Origin: Frankia casuarinae
GTDB lineage: Bacteria; Actinomycetota; Actinomycetes; Frankiales; Frankiaceae
DNA: 64,000 nt
NCBI RefSeq assembly: GCF_000013345.1
Contig: NC_007777.1
Span: 3,100,001-3,164,000 of the forward strand
Direction of reading: 5' to 3'
Below are positions 29,337 through 38,227 of this stretch, piece by piece. Position 1 is the first letter of the stretch. Every line of letters begins with the position of its first letter. The notes below the pieces were generated by a model. The model searched no databases. It had not been told where the DNA came from and was given only the letters and a program-made list of their open reading frames with translations. A program made the translations under genes and the position numbers.

Positions 29337-31118
29337 GTGACGGATGTCGCGGTCCGGCCGGCGGAGCAGATCCCCGAGCCGGTCGACCAGGTCGGGAACG
29401 CATCCGGCCGTGCGGGACGGATCTTCACCGCGGTGATGGGAGTGCTCCTCGCCGTCTCGGTGATCGTGCGGTTCACCGCCAGCCAGGCACTCTGGCTGGA
29501 CGAGGCGCAGAGCGTCGCCATCGCCCGCCTGCCCCTGCGTGGGTCGGCCTTCACGATGTGGGACGGCCTGCTACGGGACGGCTCACCGCCGTTGTACTAC
29601 CTGGTGCTCCACGGCTGGATCAAAGCGTTCGGCGAGGGCACCTTCGCGGTCCGCTCCCTGTCCGCGCTGATCAACATCGGTGCGGCGTGGCCGCTGTTCC
29701 TGCTCGCCCGCCGCGTGGTCGGCGAGCGGGCGGCGCGGGTCAGCGTCGTGCTGTACCTCACGTCGCCGTTCGCGTTGTACTTCGGGACCGAGACCCGGAT
29801 GTACAGCCTCATCGTGTTGCTCACCGCGTTGGGTGGACTGGCGTTGGAGCGCGTCCTGCGGGCACCGTCGATCAGATCGACGATCGCCCTGGCGCTCTGC
29901 GCGGGAGGCCTGGCGCTGACCCATTACTGGTGCCTCTACCTGCTGCTCACGGTCGGAACGTGGCTGGTCCTGCTGCTGGTGGCCCGTCCGTGGTGGGTCG
30001 CGCGCCAGATCCGGCGCGGGGCGGGCGCGGCGGACCCGGCGGGTGTGCCGGGCGGCATGACCGCCTCGGCGAACGATCCGGGCCCGACAGGTGTACCCGG
30101 ATACCGTTCCGCCCCGGGAAGCCCGGGAAGCCGGGGCCGGGGCGCCCCCCACAGTCACCGGACACCGACCCGTTTCCTCACCCCGCAGCGGCGGGGGCCG
30201 GTCTTCGGGCTGCTCGGCATCGTCGGTGGCGGGCTGGTCTTCGCCCCGTGGCTGCCCGACTTCTTCGACCAGCTTGCCCACACCGGCACCCCCTGGGGCG
30301 AGCCCGCCAGCTATGCCGCGATCTCCCACGCCTACGGCCAGTGGGCCGGCGGCCCGACGACCCTGGGTCGCCTGTTGCTGTTCCTGATCACCGGTCTCGC
30401 CGCCGCCGGCATCGCCGGCCGGCCCGCGGGTAGCCGGTTCATCCTTCTCGATCTGCGTGGTCTCGAACCGGGTCGGACCCTGTTCCTGCTGGCCACCGGC
30501 ACACTCGTCGTCGCGGTGACGGCGGGCAAGGTGGTCGGCAACGCCTGGGCCGACCGGTACACCGCCACCGCCTTCGTGCCGTTCCTGCTGGTCATCGGGC
30601 TCGGCGCGACGATCATCACCGATCGGCGGGTGTTCCATGGAGTGGTCGCCGTCGCCGCCCTGACCGGTCTGCTCGCCGGGACCTCCGACATCCACCGGGA
30701 GCGGAGCCAGGCCACCGAGGCCGCGCAGGTCCTCGAGCGGACCGCCCGGCCCGGTGATGTGATGCTGGTCTGCCCGGACCAGCTCGGACCGGGCCTCGCC
30801 CGTACCGTGCCGAACTGGATGAAGGTGTACGTCGTGCCGACCTACGCACCGCCGGATCGGGTCGACTGGGTCGACTACGAGCAGCGCAACGAATCGGCCA
30901 ACGGGGTCGCGATCGCCCGGCGCGCCCTCGCCGAGGCCGGTCCGGAACACACCGTCTTTCTCGCCGGTTCCGGGTCATACCGCACCTACGAGGAGCTGTG
31001 CACGGTGGTGCGCACCACCCTGCAGGAGGCCCGGCCACTCGCGGACGAGGTCATGAAGCAGGGTCTGCCGGCCAAGGTCTACGAGAACTACGCGCTGCTG
31101 CGGTTCCGGGCCTCTTGA
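29337..31118 (+). CDS. GT39/ArnT-like membrane glycosyltransferase (paralogue B)
   Basis: A 593-aa polytopic membrane protein, clearly a paralogue of the gene at 23855. It has the acidic loop ALWLDEAQSVAIARLPLRGS, DGSPPLYYLVLHGWIKAFG, FGTETRMYSLIVLLTALGG and, in the soluble C-terminal part, CPDQLGPGLARTVPNW and DRVDWVDYEQRN, each with a near-identical counterpart in paralogue A. It probably transfers a polyprenyl-phosphate sugar on the outer face of the membrane. A Gly/Pro-rich insert (about residues 225-285) splits two helices. The GTG at 29337 has GGAAGGGA upstream. The PIG-V-like gene follows directly. Confidence 0.86.
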   Translation: MTDVAVRPAEQIPEPVDQVGNASGRAGRIFTAVMGVLLAVSVIVRFTASQALWLDEAQSVAIARLPLRGSAFTMWDGLLRDGSPPLYYLVLHGWIKAFGEGTFAVRSLSALINIGAAWPLFLLARRVVGERAARVSVVLYLTSPFALYFGTETRMYSLIVLLTALGGLALERVLRAPSIRSTIALALCAGGLALTHYWCLYLLLTVGTWLVLLLVARPWWVARQIRRGAGAADPAGVPGGMTASANDPGPTGVPGYRSAPGSPGSRGRGAPHSHRTPTRFLTPQRRGPVFGLLGIVGGGLVFAPWLPDFFDQLAHTGTPWGEPASYAAISHAYGQWAGGPTTLGRLLLFLITGLAAAGIAGRPAGSRFILLDLRGLEPGRTLFLLATGTLVVAVTAGKVVGNAWADRYTATAFVPFLLVIGLGATIITDRRVFHGVVAVAALTGLLAGTSDIHRERSQATEAAQVLERTARPGDVMLVCPDQLGPGLARTVPNWMKVYVVPTYAPPDRVDWVDYEQRNESANGVAIARRALAEAGPEHTVFLAGSGSYRTYEELCTVVRTTLQEARPLADEVMKQGLPAKVYENYALLRFRAS

Positions 31119-31162
31119 CCGCGACCGAGGCCCTGCCGGATGATCATCGGGTAGGTGGCGGC

Positions 31163-32365
31163 ATGGGCGGCCGGCATGCGGCCACCCGCTGGGAGGACCG
31201 CTGGCAACTGCGCGAGGTCGTGCTCGCCTGGCTCGCGGCCCGGCTGGCGGTCGGTGCGGCCCTGGCGCTGACCAGGTACATCGCCGACAACGCCCGCGGG
31301 CAGCAGGGCGCGCAGCTGAGCACCACCGACCTGCTCGGTTGGGACGCCGGGTGGTACAAGACGATTGCCGAGGTCGGGTACAGCGGCGCTGGGGCCGAGA
31401 GCCGCCGGTTCTTTCCCCTGCTGCCGCTGCTCGTGCGGGGGTTGTCGAAGCTGCCGGGAGCCGACGCCCACGTCGGCGTCGTGCTCCTGGTCGTGGTCAA
31501 CGTGTGCGCGTTGGTCTTCGCGCTGCTGCTGGTGGGGCTCGCCCGGTTCGAGGGGTTCGCCCCGGAGGCGACCACCCGGCTCATCTGGCTCGCCGCGCTG
31601 GCTCCACCCGCCTTCGTCCTGGTCATGGGGTACGCCGAGGCACTCGCCGGGCTGCTGGCCGTGGCGGTGTTCCTCGGTGCCCGCAGCGGGCGCTGGGAAC
31701 TGGCGGCCGTGGCCGGCCTGCTCGGCGGCCTGTGTCGCCCCCTCGGTCTGATCCTCGCGGTGCCGGTGCTTCTCGAGGCGGCCCGGGGGCTGCCTTGGCC
31801 GCTCGTCCGCCGGCTCGGCCCCGGCCCCGGCCCTGGCACGCCGGCCACCACGCCTACGGCTGGAACGCTCACCGCCCGCGACGGGCTGCGTCGACTACTC
31901 GCCGTGCTCGCCCCGGTGGCCGGCGCCGGCATCTACCTGCTGTGGTCGGCGCACTCCTACGGTGACGGGCTGGCGCCGTTCACGCTGCAGCGCGACGCGG
32001 CACGTCACGGCAGCAGCTCGAACCCGCTGGCGGTGCTGTGGGACGCGGCGCGGGGCGCCTTCTCCGGCGAGCTGGGCACGGCGCTGCACGTGCCGTGGCT
32101 GCTCCTGGCGCTCGTGGGGCTGGTGGTCATGGCGCGCCGGCTGCCAGTGTCGTACCCGGTGTGGAGCGCCCTGGTCCTGGCTGCCGTGCTGACCGGCAGC
32201 AACCTGGACTCCGCCGAGCGGTACGTCTACGGGGCGTTCCCGTTCCTGCTGGTCGCCGCGCTCGTCACCGCCCGGCGGGAGATCTTCACCTTCACGCTCG
32301 CCGCCACCACGGCCGCGATGACCCTCTACGCGACGCTGGCCTTCACCCTCTCCTACGTGCCCTGA
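31163..32365 (+). CDS. PIG-V-like mannosyltransferase family membrane protein
   Basis: A 400-aa membrane protein with about ten helices. LGWDAGWYKTIAEVGYSGAG is the WD-x3-Y loop motif of PIG-V type polyprenyl/dolichyl-phosphomannose mannosyltransferases, and SRRFFPLLPLLVRGLSKLPG and VLVMGYAEALAGLLAVAVF follow as in that family. ATG at 31163 has TAGGTGG upstream; a TTG at 31115 that overlaps the previous stop is also possible. It is co-transcribed with paralogue B and probably adds mannose to the same envelope glycan or protein. Confidence 0.82.
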   Translation: MGGRHAATRWEDRWQLREVVLAWLAARLAVGAALALTRYIADNARGQQGAQLSTTDLLGWDAGWYKTIAEVGYSGAGAESRRFFPLLPLLVRGLSKLPGADAHVGVVLLVVVNVCALVFALLLVGLARFEGFAPEATTRLIWLAALAPPAFVLVMGYAEALAGLLAVAVFLGARSGRWELAAVAGLLGGLCRPLGLILAVPVLLEAARGLPWPLVRRLGPGPGPGTPATTPTAGTLTARDGLRRLLAVLAPVAGAGIYLLWSAHSYGDGLAPFTLQRDAARHGSSSNPLAVLWDAARGAFSGELGTALHVPWLLLALVGLVVMARRLPVSYPVWSALVLAAVLTGSNLDSAERYVYGAFPFLLVAALVTARREIFTFTLAATTAAMTLYATLAFTLSYVP

Positions 32366-32574
32366 CCACCGGCCGTGCCCTGACCACCGGCCGCGCGTCG
32401 GTGGATGGCGCGCTGGGCCCGCATCATCTCGCGAGCGCTTCCAGAAGCCCTTCCAGAAGATGGCGATACGGTTAACGTAGAGGGGGACCGCACGATGATC
32501 GGTCGCCATCCCACGCCACACCACACCACACGCAGCCGGTCATCCTCCGCTCGCAACCACGAGGTCAGGCCGCA

Positions 32575-32778
32575 TTGGATGGAGTAGAGCTGGAGTACCA
32601 GCGGCTGTACCTGCCGCCGGGTACGGACCGCCGGGCAGCCGTCCAGATCCTCACGATGCACGCCGAGTTCGGCCACTGGGAGCTCGAACGCCTACGGCTG
32701 TTCCCGGATGGCTCCCGGCGGGTAGTGCTGCGCCGCCGTCGGCGCCCCGGCGGCCTGCCCGGCTATCTGCCCACCTGA
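32575..32778 (+). CDS. DUF5703 family small protein
   Basis: A 67-aa protein that reads LEYQRLYLPPGTDRRAAVQI, AEFGHWELERLRLFPDGSRR. This is the whole of the DUF5703 family, small actinobacterial proteins of unknown function usually found beside an M20 peptidase, as here. The start is an apparent TTG at 32575 with GAGG 13 nt upstream; the first true family residue is around the Glu-Tyr at codon 7. It overlaps the end of the convergent hypothetical gene by 16 bp. Confidence 0.85.
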   Translation: MDGVELEYQRLYLPPGTDRRAAVQILTMHAEFGHWELERLRLFPDGSRRVVLRRRRRPGGLPGYLPT

Positions 32779-33236
32779 CAGCCGCCCACCTGGCAGCGGA
32801 CCTGGGAGGGCGTGCGCACCTCGACCACGTCCGGAGCGATCCCCCGGGTCTGCAGATGCCGTCCCGACAACGCCCATCCGGCCGGCACCTCGGCTCCAGT
32901 TGCGCCGGCTCCAGTTGCGCCGGCTCCGGCGTCGCCGGTATCCGCCTTCCGGGACCGCTCCACCGTCCAGACGTCGACCCGGAACCAGTGATCGCTCCAA
33001 TGGGCGCTGTCATCGGCCCGCAGCTGCACAAACCGGCGACGCAGAACCTGCCGGGCGACCTCCAGCGCGGACAACACGCTGACCTCGATGCCCCCGGACG
33101 GCTCGGCCCGATCGGCGATCCATACGCTGCCGTCCCGGCTGACCTGCACGAGATAGGCGTAGGTGGCCCGGGGATGGTCCGCGTCCGCGTCCAGCGGAGC
33201 TCCGAGGCCGATGCTGGACAGCGGATCGCCAGCCAT
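32763..33236 (-). CDS. Hypothetical protein
   Basis: A 157-aa protein that I do not recognise. The N-terminal ~110 residues look like a real folded domain (YAYLVQVSRDGSVWIADRAE, VLSALEVARQVLRRRFVQL, HWFRVDVWTVERS). The rest is a low-complexity GATGA run from 15-bp repeats near 32895-32935, then a tail RCQVGGCQVGR. ATG at 33236 has GGGGG just upstream, which supports translation. No membrane segment or signal peptide is visible. It lies between DUF5703 and the M20 peptidase. Confidence 0.6.
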   Translation of the reverse strand: MAGDPLSSIGLGAPLDADADHPRATYAYLVQVSRDGSVWIADRAEPSGGIEVSVLSALEVARQVLRRRFVQLRADDSAHWSDHWFRVDVWTVERSRKADTGDAGAGATGAGATGAEVPAGWALSGRHLQTRGIAPDVVEVRTPSQVRCQVGGCQVGR

Positions 33237-33373
33237 ACCCCCATCATGTCATGCATCGACGATGGCTCCTACGCGGATGGTGCCCCGCGCGCGGACAGCG
33301 GCATCTCGTCAAGCCGTACCGGCAGGTTCAGGTCAGCAGATCCGTACCGGCAGGTCCGTACCGGCAGGTCCGG

Positions 33374-34732
33374 TCAGCAGGCGTGCAGGAAGCGGTCGAG
33401 GACGCGGACGCCGAAGCGCAGCGAGTCGAGCGGCACCCGTTCGTCCACCCCGTGGAACATGCCGGAGAAGTCCAGGTCGGGCGGCAGCAGCAACGGGGAG
33501 AACCCGAAGCAGCGGATGCCGAGCCGGGAGAAGGACTTCGCGTCCGTGCCGCCGGAGAGCATGTAGGGCACGGCCCGGGCAATCGGGTCCTCGGCGCGCA
33601 GCGACGCGGCCATCGCCTCCACCAGCGCGCCGTCGAAGCTGGTCTCCAACGCCTGGTCGTGGACGACCCATTCGCGACGGATGTCCGGCCCGAGGATCTC
33701 GTCGAGCTGGCGGATGAACTCCTCCTCCTGACCGGGCAGATAGCGACCATCGACGTAGGCGGTGGCCTCGCCCGGGATCACGTTGACCTTGTGACCGGCC
33801 TCGAGCTGGGTCGGGTTGGCGGTGTTACGCAACGTGGCACCGATCATCCGGGCGATCGGGCCGAGCTTCGCGACGGTCGCCTCCAGGTCGTCCAGGTCGA
33901 ACTCGATGCCGAGCGCCTCCCCGAGGGAGTTCAGGAACACCCGGACCGTCGGGGTCATGACCAGCGGGAAGGTGTGCCGGCCGAGCCTCGCCACCGCCTC
34001 GCACAGCGCCGTCACCGCGTTGTCATCGCTGATCATCGAACCGTGGCCGGCCCGGCCGGCAGCGGTCAGCTTCATCCAGGCGATGCCCTTCTCCGCCGTC
34101 TCGATGAGGTAAAGGCGCAGGTCGTCGGAGACGGTGTAGGAGAACCCACCGACTTCGCTGATCGCCTCGGAGCAGTCGGCAAACAGGTCGGGATGGTTCT
34201 CGACGAGCCAGCGCGCCCCGAGGACGCCGCCGGCCTCCTCGTCCGCGACGAAGGCGACGACGAGGTCCCGGGGTGGCCTGCGGCCGGTGCGGACGATGTC
34301 GCGGATGACCGCGAGGGTCATCGCGTCCATGTCCTTCATGTCCACCGCGCCCCGACCCCACAGGCAGCCGTCGGCCTCCTCGCCAGCGAACGGCGGCAGG
34401 CGCCACTCGCTGGCATCCGCCGGCACCACGTCGAGATGACCGTGGACGAGCAGCGGCGCACGCGAGGGATCCGCCCCCTCCACCCGGGTCACCACGCTGG
34501 TGCGGCCCGGGGCCGACTCCAGCAGGGTCGGCTCAAGGCCCACCTCCGCGAGCTTCGCCGCGACGTACTCCGCGATCGGGCGCTCGTTGCCGTCGCCGTT
34601 GCCGCGGTTGACCGACTCGAAGCGGAGCATCTCCCGACAGAGCTCGACCACCTCGCCCTCCGCGGAGGGGGCGGTCACCGGCAGGCGCAGGCCACCGGTG
34701 CGGTCGGGGGGGGTCGTGGACGCACTCGCCAT
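33374..34732 (-). CDS. M20 family metallopeptidase (dipeptidase/deacylase)
   Basis: A 452-aa M20/M25/M40 zinc amidohydrolase. LLVHGHLDVVPA gives the first metal His and Asp, GRGAVDMKDMDAM the bridging Asp, VVAFVADEEAGG the catalytic and metal Glu residues, and MLSGGTDAKSFSR with FSGMFHGVDERVPLDSLRF the final metal His. All ligands are present, so it should be active on a dipeptide or N-acyl amino acid. It is monocistronic on the minus strand and the ribosome site is TAGGCGG. Short repeats (CCGGCAGGTCC type) follow the stop. Confidence 0.9.
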   Translation of the reverse strand: MASASTTPPDRTGGLRLPVTAPSAEGEVVELCREMLRFESVNRGNGDGNERPIAEYVAAKLAEVGLEPTLLESAPGRTSVVTRVEGADPSRAPLLVHGHLDVVPADASEWRLPPFAGEEADGCLWGRGAVDMKDMDAMTLAVIRDIVRTGRRPPRDLVVAFVADEEAGGVLGARWLVENHPDLFADCSEAISEVGGFSYTVSDDLRLYLIETAEKGIAWMKLTAAGRAGHGSMISDDNAVTALCEAVARLGRHTFPLVMTPTVRVFLNSLGEALGIEFDLDDLEATVAKLGPIARMIGATLRNTANPTQLEAGHKVNVIPGEATAYVDGRYLPGQEEEFIRQLDEILGPDIRREWVVHDQALETSFDGALVEAMAASLRAEDPIARAVPYMLSGGTDAKSFSRLGIRCFGFSPLLLPPDLDFSGMFHGVDERVPLDSLRFGVRVLDRFLHAC

Positions 34733-34963
34733 GCCGCCTAGTCTGCCCCGTCGGGGGTGCAGCCGCCGGGGCGACCGTCTCCTGGGGCATCGACAGCTGC
34801 GCGGAACTTGAGGCGATCGACCCCCGGCTGCGGTGCGTGACCGCCATAAGCGCTTTCGACCTTGACAGGTCCGGGACGCCCCCGGCGGGCTATCGTGTGA
34901 TGGCCGCGGTGGCGACGCTGGTCCCCGTCCTGCGACGGATGGCAGCCTTCCACCGGAAGGATG

Positions 34964-35842
34964 TCAAAGGATGTCAGCGGCGCCGTAGCCGGCGTAGTCG
35001 AGCAGGTCGTAGAGCTCCGCGCGGGTCTGCATCGCCGGGACCAGGTCGGCCTGGGTGCCCTCGGCGGCGAGCGTCGCGAGCCCCCGGATGATCGCGCCCA
35101 TCGCCACGCGCAGCGTCGTCACCGGATAGATGACGGCATTGACCCCGAGGTCCGTCAGCTGCGCCGCGGTGAGCAGCGGCGACTTCCCGAACTCGGTCAT
35201 GTTCGCGAGGATCGGCACGTCGACGGCGGCCCGGAACGCCGCGAACGACCGCTCGTCGGCGAGCGCCTCCGGGAAGATCATGTCAGCGCCGGCGTCAACG
35301 TAGGCACGGGCCCGGTCAATCGCCGCGGTCAGCCCCTCCACGGCGACGGCGTCGGTGCGGGCGCAGAGCACGAAGGCGTCGTCGCGGCGGGCCGCCACCG
35401 CGGCGCGCAGGCGGCGCACCATCTCGTCGCGCCCGACGACCGCCTTGTCGTCCAGGTGGCCGCAGCGCTTCGGGTTGACCTGGTCCTCCAGGTGACAGCC
35501 GGCGAGCCCGGCGTCCTCGAGCAGCCCGATCGTGCGGTGCACGTTCAGCGGCTCACCGAATCCCGTGTCGGCGTCGACGAGGGTCGGCAGGTCGGTGACC
35601 CGGGCGATCTGCCCGGCACTCGCGGCGACCTCGGTCAGCGTCGTCAGCCCGATGTCGGGCAGTCCCAGCGCCGCGGACAGCGCCGCCCCCGAGACGTAGA
35701 CGCCGTCGAAACCGGTCCGTTCGATGCTCATCGCGACCAGCGGGACGAACGCGCCCGGCCAGCGTTGCAGGCGGCCGGAGGCGAGACCCGCCCGCAGCAT
35801 CCGCCGCTTGTCCGCGACGGGCCGGCCGGCCGGCACCATCAT
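34964..35842 (-). CDS. prpB: Methylisocitrate lyase (ICL/PEPM family)
   Basis: A 292-aa enzyme of the isocitrate lyase/PEP mutase superfamily. [39 protein letters not shown] and [20 protein letters not shown] include the metal Asp residues and the catalytic KRCGH loop. The enzyme splits 2-methylisocitrate to pyruvate and succinate in propionate breakdown. Its ATG overlaps the prpD stop (ATGA), so they are translationally coupled. No prpC is present in the window. Confidence 0.9.
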   Translation of the reverse strand: MMVPAGRPVADKRRMLRAGLASGRLQRWPGAFVPLVAMSIERTGFDGVYVSGAALSAALGLPDIGLTTLTEVAASAGQIARVTDLPTLVDADTGFGEPLNVHRTIGLLEDAGLAGCHLEDQVNPKRCGHLDDKAVVGRDEMVRRLRAAVAARRDDAFVLCARTDAVAVEGLTAAIDRARAYVDAGADMIFPEALADERSFAAFRAAVDVPILANMTEFGKSPLLTAAQLTDLGVNAVIYPVTTLRVAMGAIIRGLATLAAEGTQADLVPAMQTRAELYDLLDYAGYGAADIL

Positions 35843-37425
35843 GCGAAGACCCCCCTCGTCCCGCCCGTTTCCAGGGCGAGCGCGTCGGCGACGAGGGTCA
35901 GCCCGGCGAGCTCGGCCGGGGTCAGGGTGTCGAGCCGGCCGACCAGGTCGAGGAACCGGTCCTGTTCGGCGGCCGACACGACCCCCTCGGCGAGCATACG
36001 CAGCTTGGCGACGTAGTCCGCACGCCGGAACGGCCGGGCCCCGGCCGGATGCGCGTCGGCGACGGCGATCTCGTCCACGATCGACGTCCCGTCAACGAGC
36101 GTGACCTCCACCCGCCCGCCGAAGGCCCGCTCGGCCGGGTCGGTCGCGTGGTAACGGCGGGTCCACTGCGGATCCTCCACCGTGCGGATCCGGTGCCACA
36201 GCGCGACGGTGTCGGGCCGGGCGGCCCGTTCGGGGGCGTAGGAACGTTCGTGGTGCCACGTCCCGTCCTGCAGCGCCACCGCGAAGATATACATGATCGA
36301 ATGGTCGAGCGTCTCCCGGCTCGCGGTCGGATCGGCCTTCTGCGGATCCCCGGCGCCGGTGCCGATCACGTGATGCGTGTGATGGCTGGTGTGGATGACG
36401 ATCTGGCGGATCGCCGCGACGTCGACCTCGAAGGAGGCTTCGGAGGAGGCCGTGGACGAGCCGGCCCCGAGAGACGAGCCGGCCCCGAGAGACGAGCCGG
36501 TCCCGGGCAGCCGGGTACGCAGCCGGCGGGCCAGGTCGATCAGCGCCTGGCTCTGGTACTCGGCGGAGTGCTCCTTGGGATAGGTGGCGAGGATGCCCCG
36601 ACGGGGCTCGCCGGGTTCCGGCAGCGCCACCCGGTACACCGCGTCCGGGCCGCCGAGCAGCCAGGCGACGACCCCGTCCTCCCCCTCGTAGATCGGCGCC
36701 GGCGAGGTCTGGCCGCGCATCGCCCGGTCGACCGCCTCCACCGCCGTCTTGCCGGCGAAGGCCGGGGCGTACGCCTTCCAGGTGGAGATCTCGCCCTTGC
36801 GGGCCTGACGGGTGGTCGTCGTCGTGTGCAACGCCTGGCCGACGGCCTGGTAGATCGGCTCGGGGGGCAGGCCGAGCAGGGCACCGATCCCGGCGACGGC
36901 GGAGGGGCCCAGGTGGGCGATGTGGTCGATGCGGTGTTCGTGCAGGCAGATGCCGGTCACCAGGTCGACCTGGATCCCGTACGCGGTGGCGATCCCGTGG
37001 ACCAGCTCGGCGCCGCCGCGGCCGGTGTGCTGCGCGACGGCGAGCACCGGGGGGATGTTGTCGCCCGGATGGGAGTAGTCCGCGGCCAGGTAGGTGTCGT
37101 GGAAGTCCAGTTCCCGCACGGCGACGCCGTTCGCCCAGGCCGTCCACTCCGGCGACACCCGTACTGCCCGCTCGACGCCGACGACCGTCGCTCCCGGGGT
37201 GTACGGATGGGCGAGCGCCTGGTCGCGGGCCGCGACGACCGGGCCGCGGGTCAGCGCCGCCGCGGCGACCGCCGCGTTGTCGATGATTCGGTTGCCGATC
37301 ATCTCGACGACCTCCGGCGGCACCGGCACCCGCTCGGCGGCGACCTCGGCGATCTTCCAGGCAAGCTGGTCACGCCGGGGCGGCGCCTCGACGGACCGGC
37401 GGGCGCGCACCTCGTGCAGCTTCAT
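35839..37425 (-). CDS. prpD: 2-methylcitrate dehydratase, MmgE/PrpD family
   Basis: A 528-aa PrpD that dehydrates 2-methylcitrate. [59 protein letters not shown] and [19 protein letters not shown] are canonical. It is about 45 residues longer than the enterobacterial enzyme; part is an insert of three 18-bp units (36455-36508) that encode GSSLGA-type repeats. GGGGGA precedes the ATG. It lies between cobF (30 nt upstream) and prpB in one minus-strand run. Confidence 0.9.
   Translation of the reverse strand: MKLHEVRARRSVEAPPRRDQLAWKIAEVAAERVPVPPEVVEMIGNRIIDNAAVAAAALTRGPVVAARDQALAHPYTPGATVVGVERAVRVSPEWTAWANGVAVRELDFHDTYLAADYSHPGDNIPPVLAVAQHTGRGGAELVHGIATAYGIQVDLVTGICLHEHRIDHIAHLGPSAVAGIGALLGLPPEPIYQAVGQALHTTTTTRQARKGEISTWKAYAPAFAGKTAVEAVDRAMRGQTSPAPIYEGEDGVVAWLLGGPDAVYRVALPEPGEPRRGILATYPKEHSAEYQSQALIDLARRLRTRLPGTGSSLGAGSSLGAGSSTASSEASFEVDVAAIRQIVIHTSHHTHHVIGTGAGDPQKADPTASRETLDHSIMYIFAVALQDGTWHHERSYAPERAARPDTVALWHRIRTVEDPQWTRRYHATDPAERAFGGRVEVTLVDGTSIVDEIAVADAHPAGARPFRRADYVAKLRMLAEGVVSAAEQDRFLDLVGRLDTLTPAELAGLTLVADALALETGGTRGVFA
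36455..36508. repeat. 3 x 18-bp repeat within prpD
   Basis: Units based on GACGAGCCGGCCCCGAGA, two exact and the third with changes. On the minus strand they insert Ser/Leu/Gly/Ala hexapeptides into PrpD between two conserved parts of the enzyme. Confidence 0.88.
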
Positions 37426-37455
37426 CGGACATTCCCCCTGCCGTCTCCACGGTTC

Positions 37456-38226
37456 TCACCGGCCACTTTCCTCACGGCGGCGGAGCAGGTAGGTATCCAT
37501 GATCCAGCCTTTACGCTCGCGGGCCTCGGCGCGGGTCCGCTCGATCAGCCCGCCGACCTCGGCGACCGGACCGTGCAGCAGGACCTCGTCCGGGGTGCCG
37601 AGGTAGGCGCCCCAGTAGATGTCGACGTCGTCGGCCGGCAGGGTCAGGAAGGTGTTCTCGGCATCGAGCATGACGACGACGTCGTCGACCCCCGGCGGGA
37701 ATCCGGCGGCGAGCCGGCGACCGGTCGTGATCTCGACCGGGCCGCCGATCCGGTTCAGGATCAGCCGGTGGCGGGCGGCGAGCGCCTGCACGCTGGTGAT
37801 CCCCGGGATCACCTCGTAGTCGAACCGCACCACGCCCCGCGCCACGATCCGGTCGATGATGCGCAGCGTGCTGTCGTACAGCGACGGATCACCCCAGACC
37901 AGGAACGCCCCGCAGCCATCCTCGCCCAGCTCGTCGAGCATCATCCGCTCGTACAGTGCGGCCCGGCGGGAATGCCAGTCCTCGACGGCGGCGGTGTAGT
38001 CCGTCGAGGACCGGTCGCGGCTCGGGTCACGGGCCTCGACGATCCGGTAGCCGTTCCCCTCGACGTGCCGGTCGAGGATCTCCCGCCGCAGCCGGACCAG
38101 GTCCTCCTTCGCCGCCCCCTTGTCCAGGACGAAGAAGACGTCGGCCCGATTCAGCGCCTTGACGGCCTGGATCGTCAGCTGGTCGGGGTCGCCGGCACCG
38201 ATGCCAATGACGAGGATCGTGCGCAT
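37456..38226 (-). CDS. cobF: Precorrin-6A synthase (deacetylating)
   Basis: A 256-aa SAM-dependent methyltransferase of the tetrapyrrole methylase fold, the aerobic cobalamin pathway enzyme that methylates C-1 and removes acetate. MRTILVIGIGAGDPDQLTIQ is the N-terminal glycine-rich SAM site, FLVWGDPSLYDSTLRIID the second conserved segment and DYEVIPGITSVQALAARHRL the third. It is not near other cob genes here and lies 1 nt after the AGPS-like oxidase, as part of a mixed metabolic run. Confidence 0.92.
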   Translation of the reverse strand: MRTILVIGIGAGDPDQLTIQAVKALNRADVFFVLDKGAAKEDLVRLRREILDRHVEGNGYRIVEARDPSRDRSSTDYTAAVEDWHSRRAALYERMMLDELGEDGCGAFLVWGDPSLYDSTLRIIDRIVARGVVRFDYEVIPGITSVQALAARHRLILNRIGGPVEITTGRRLAAGFPPGVDDVVVMLDAENTFLTLPADDVDIYWGAYLGTPDEVLLHGPVAEVGGLIERTRAEARERKGWIMDTYLLRRREESGR

Positions 38227-38227
38227 C

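Noticed and set aside
37456-38226. Functional link between lone cobF and the metH deletion
   Set aside because: Loss of cobalamin-dependent MetH does not explain cobF placement. Other B12 enzymes probably keep the pathway in use, and nothing in the sequence ties the two.
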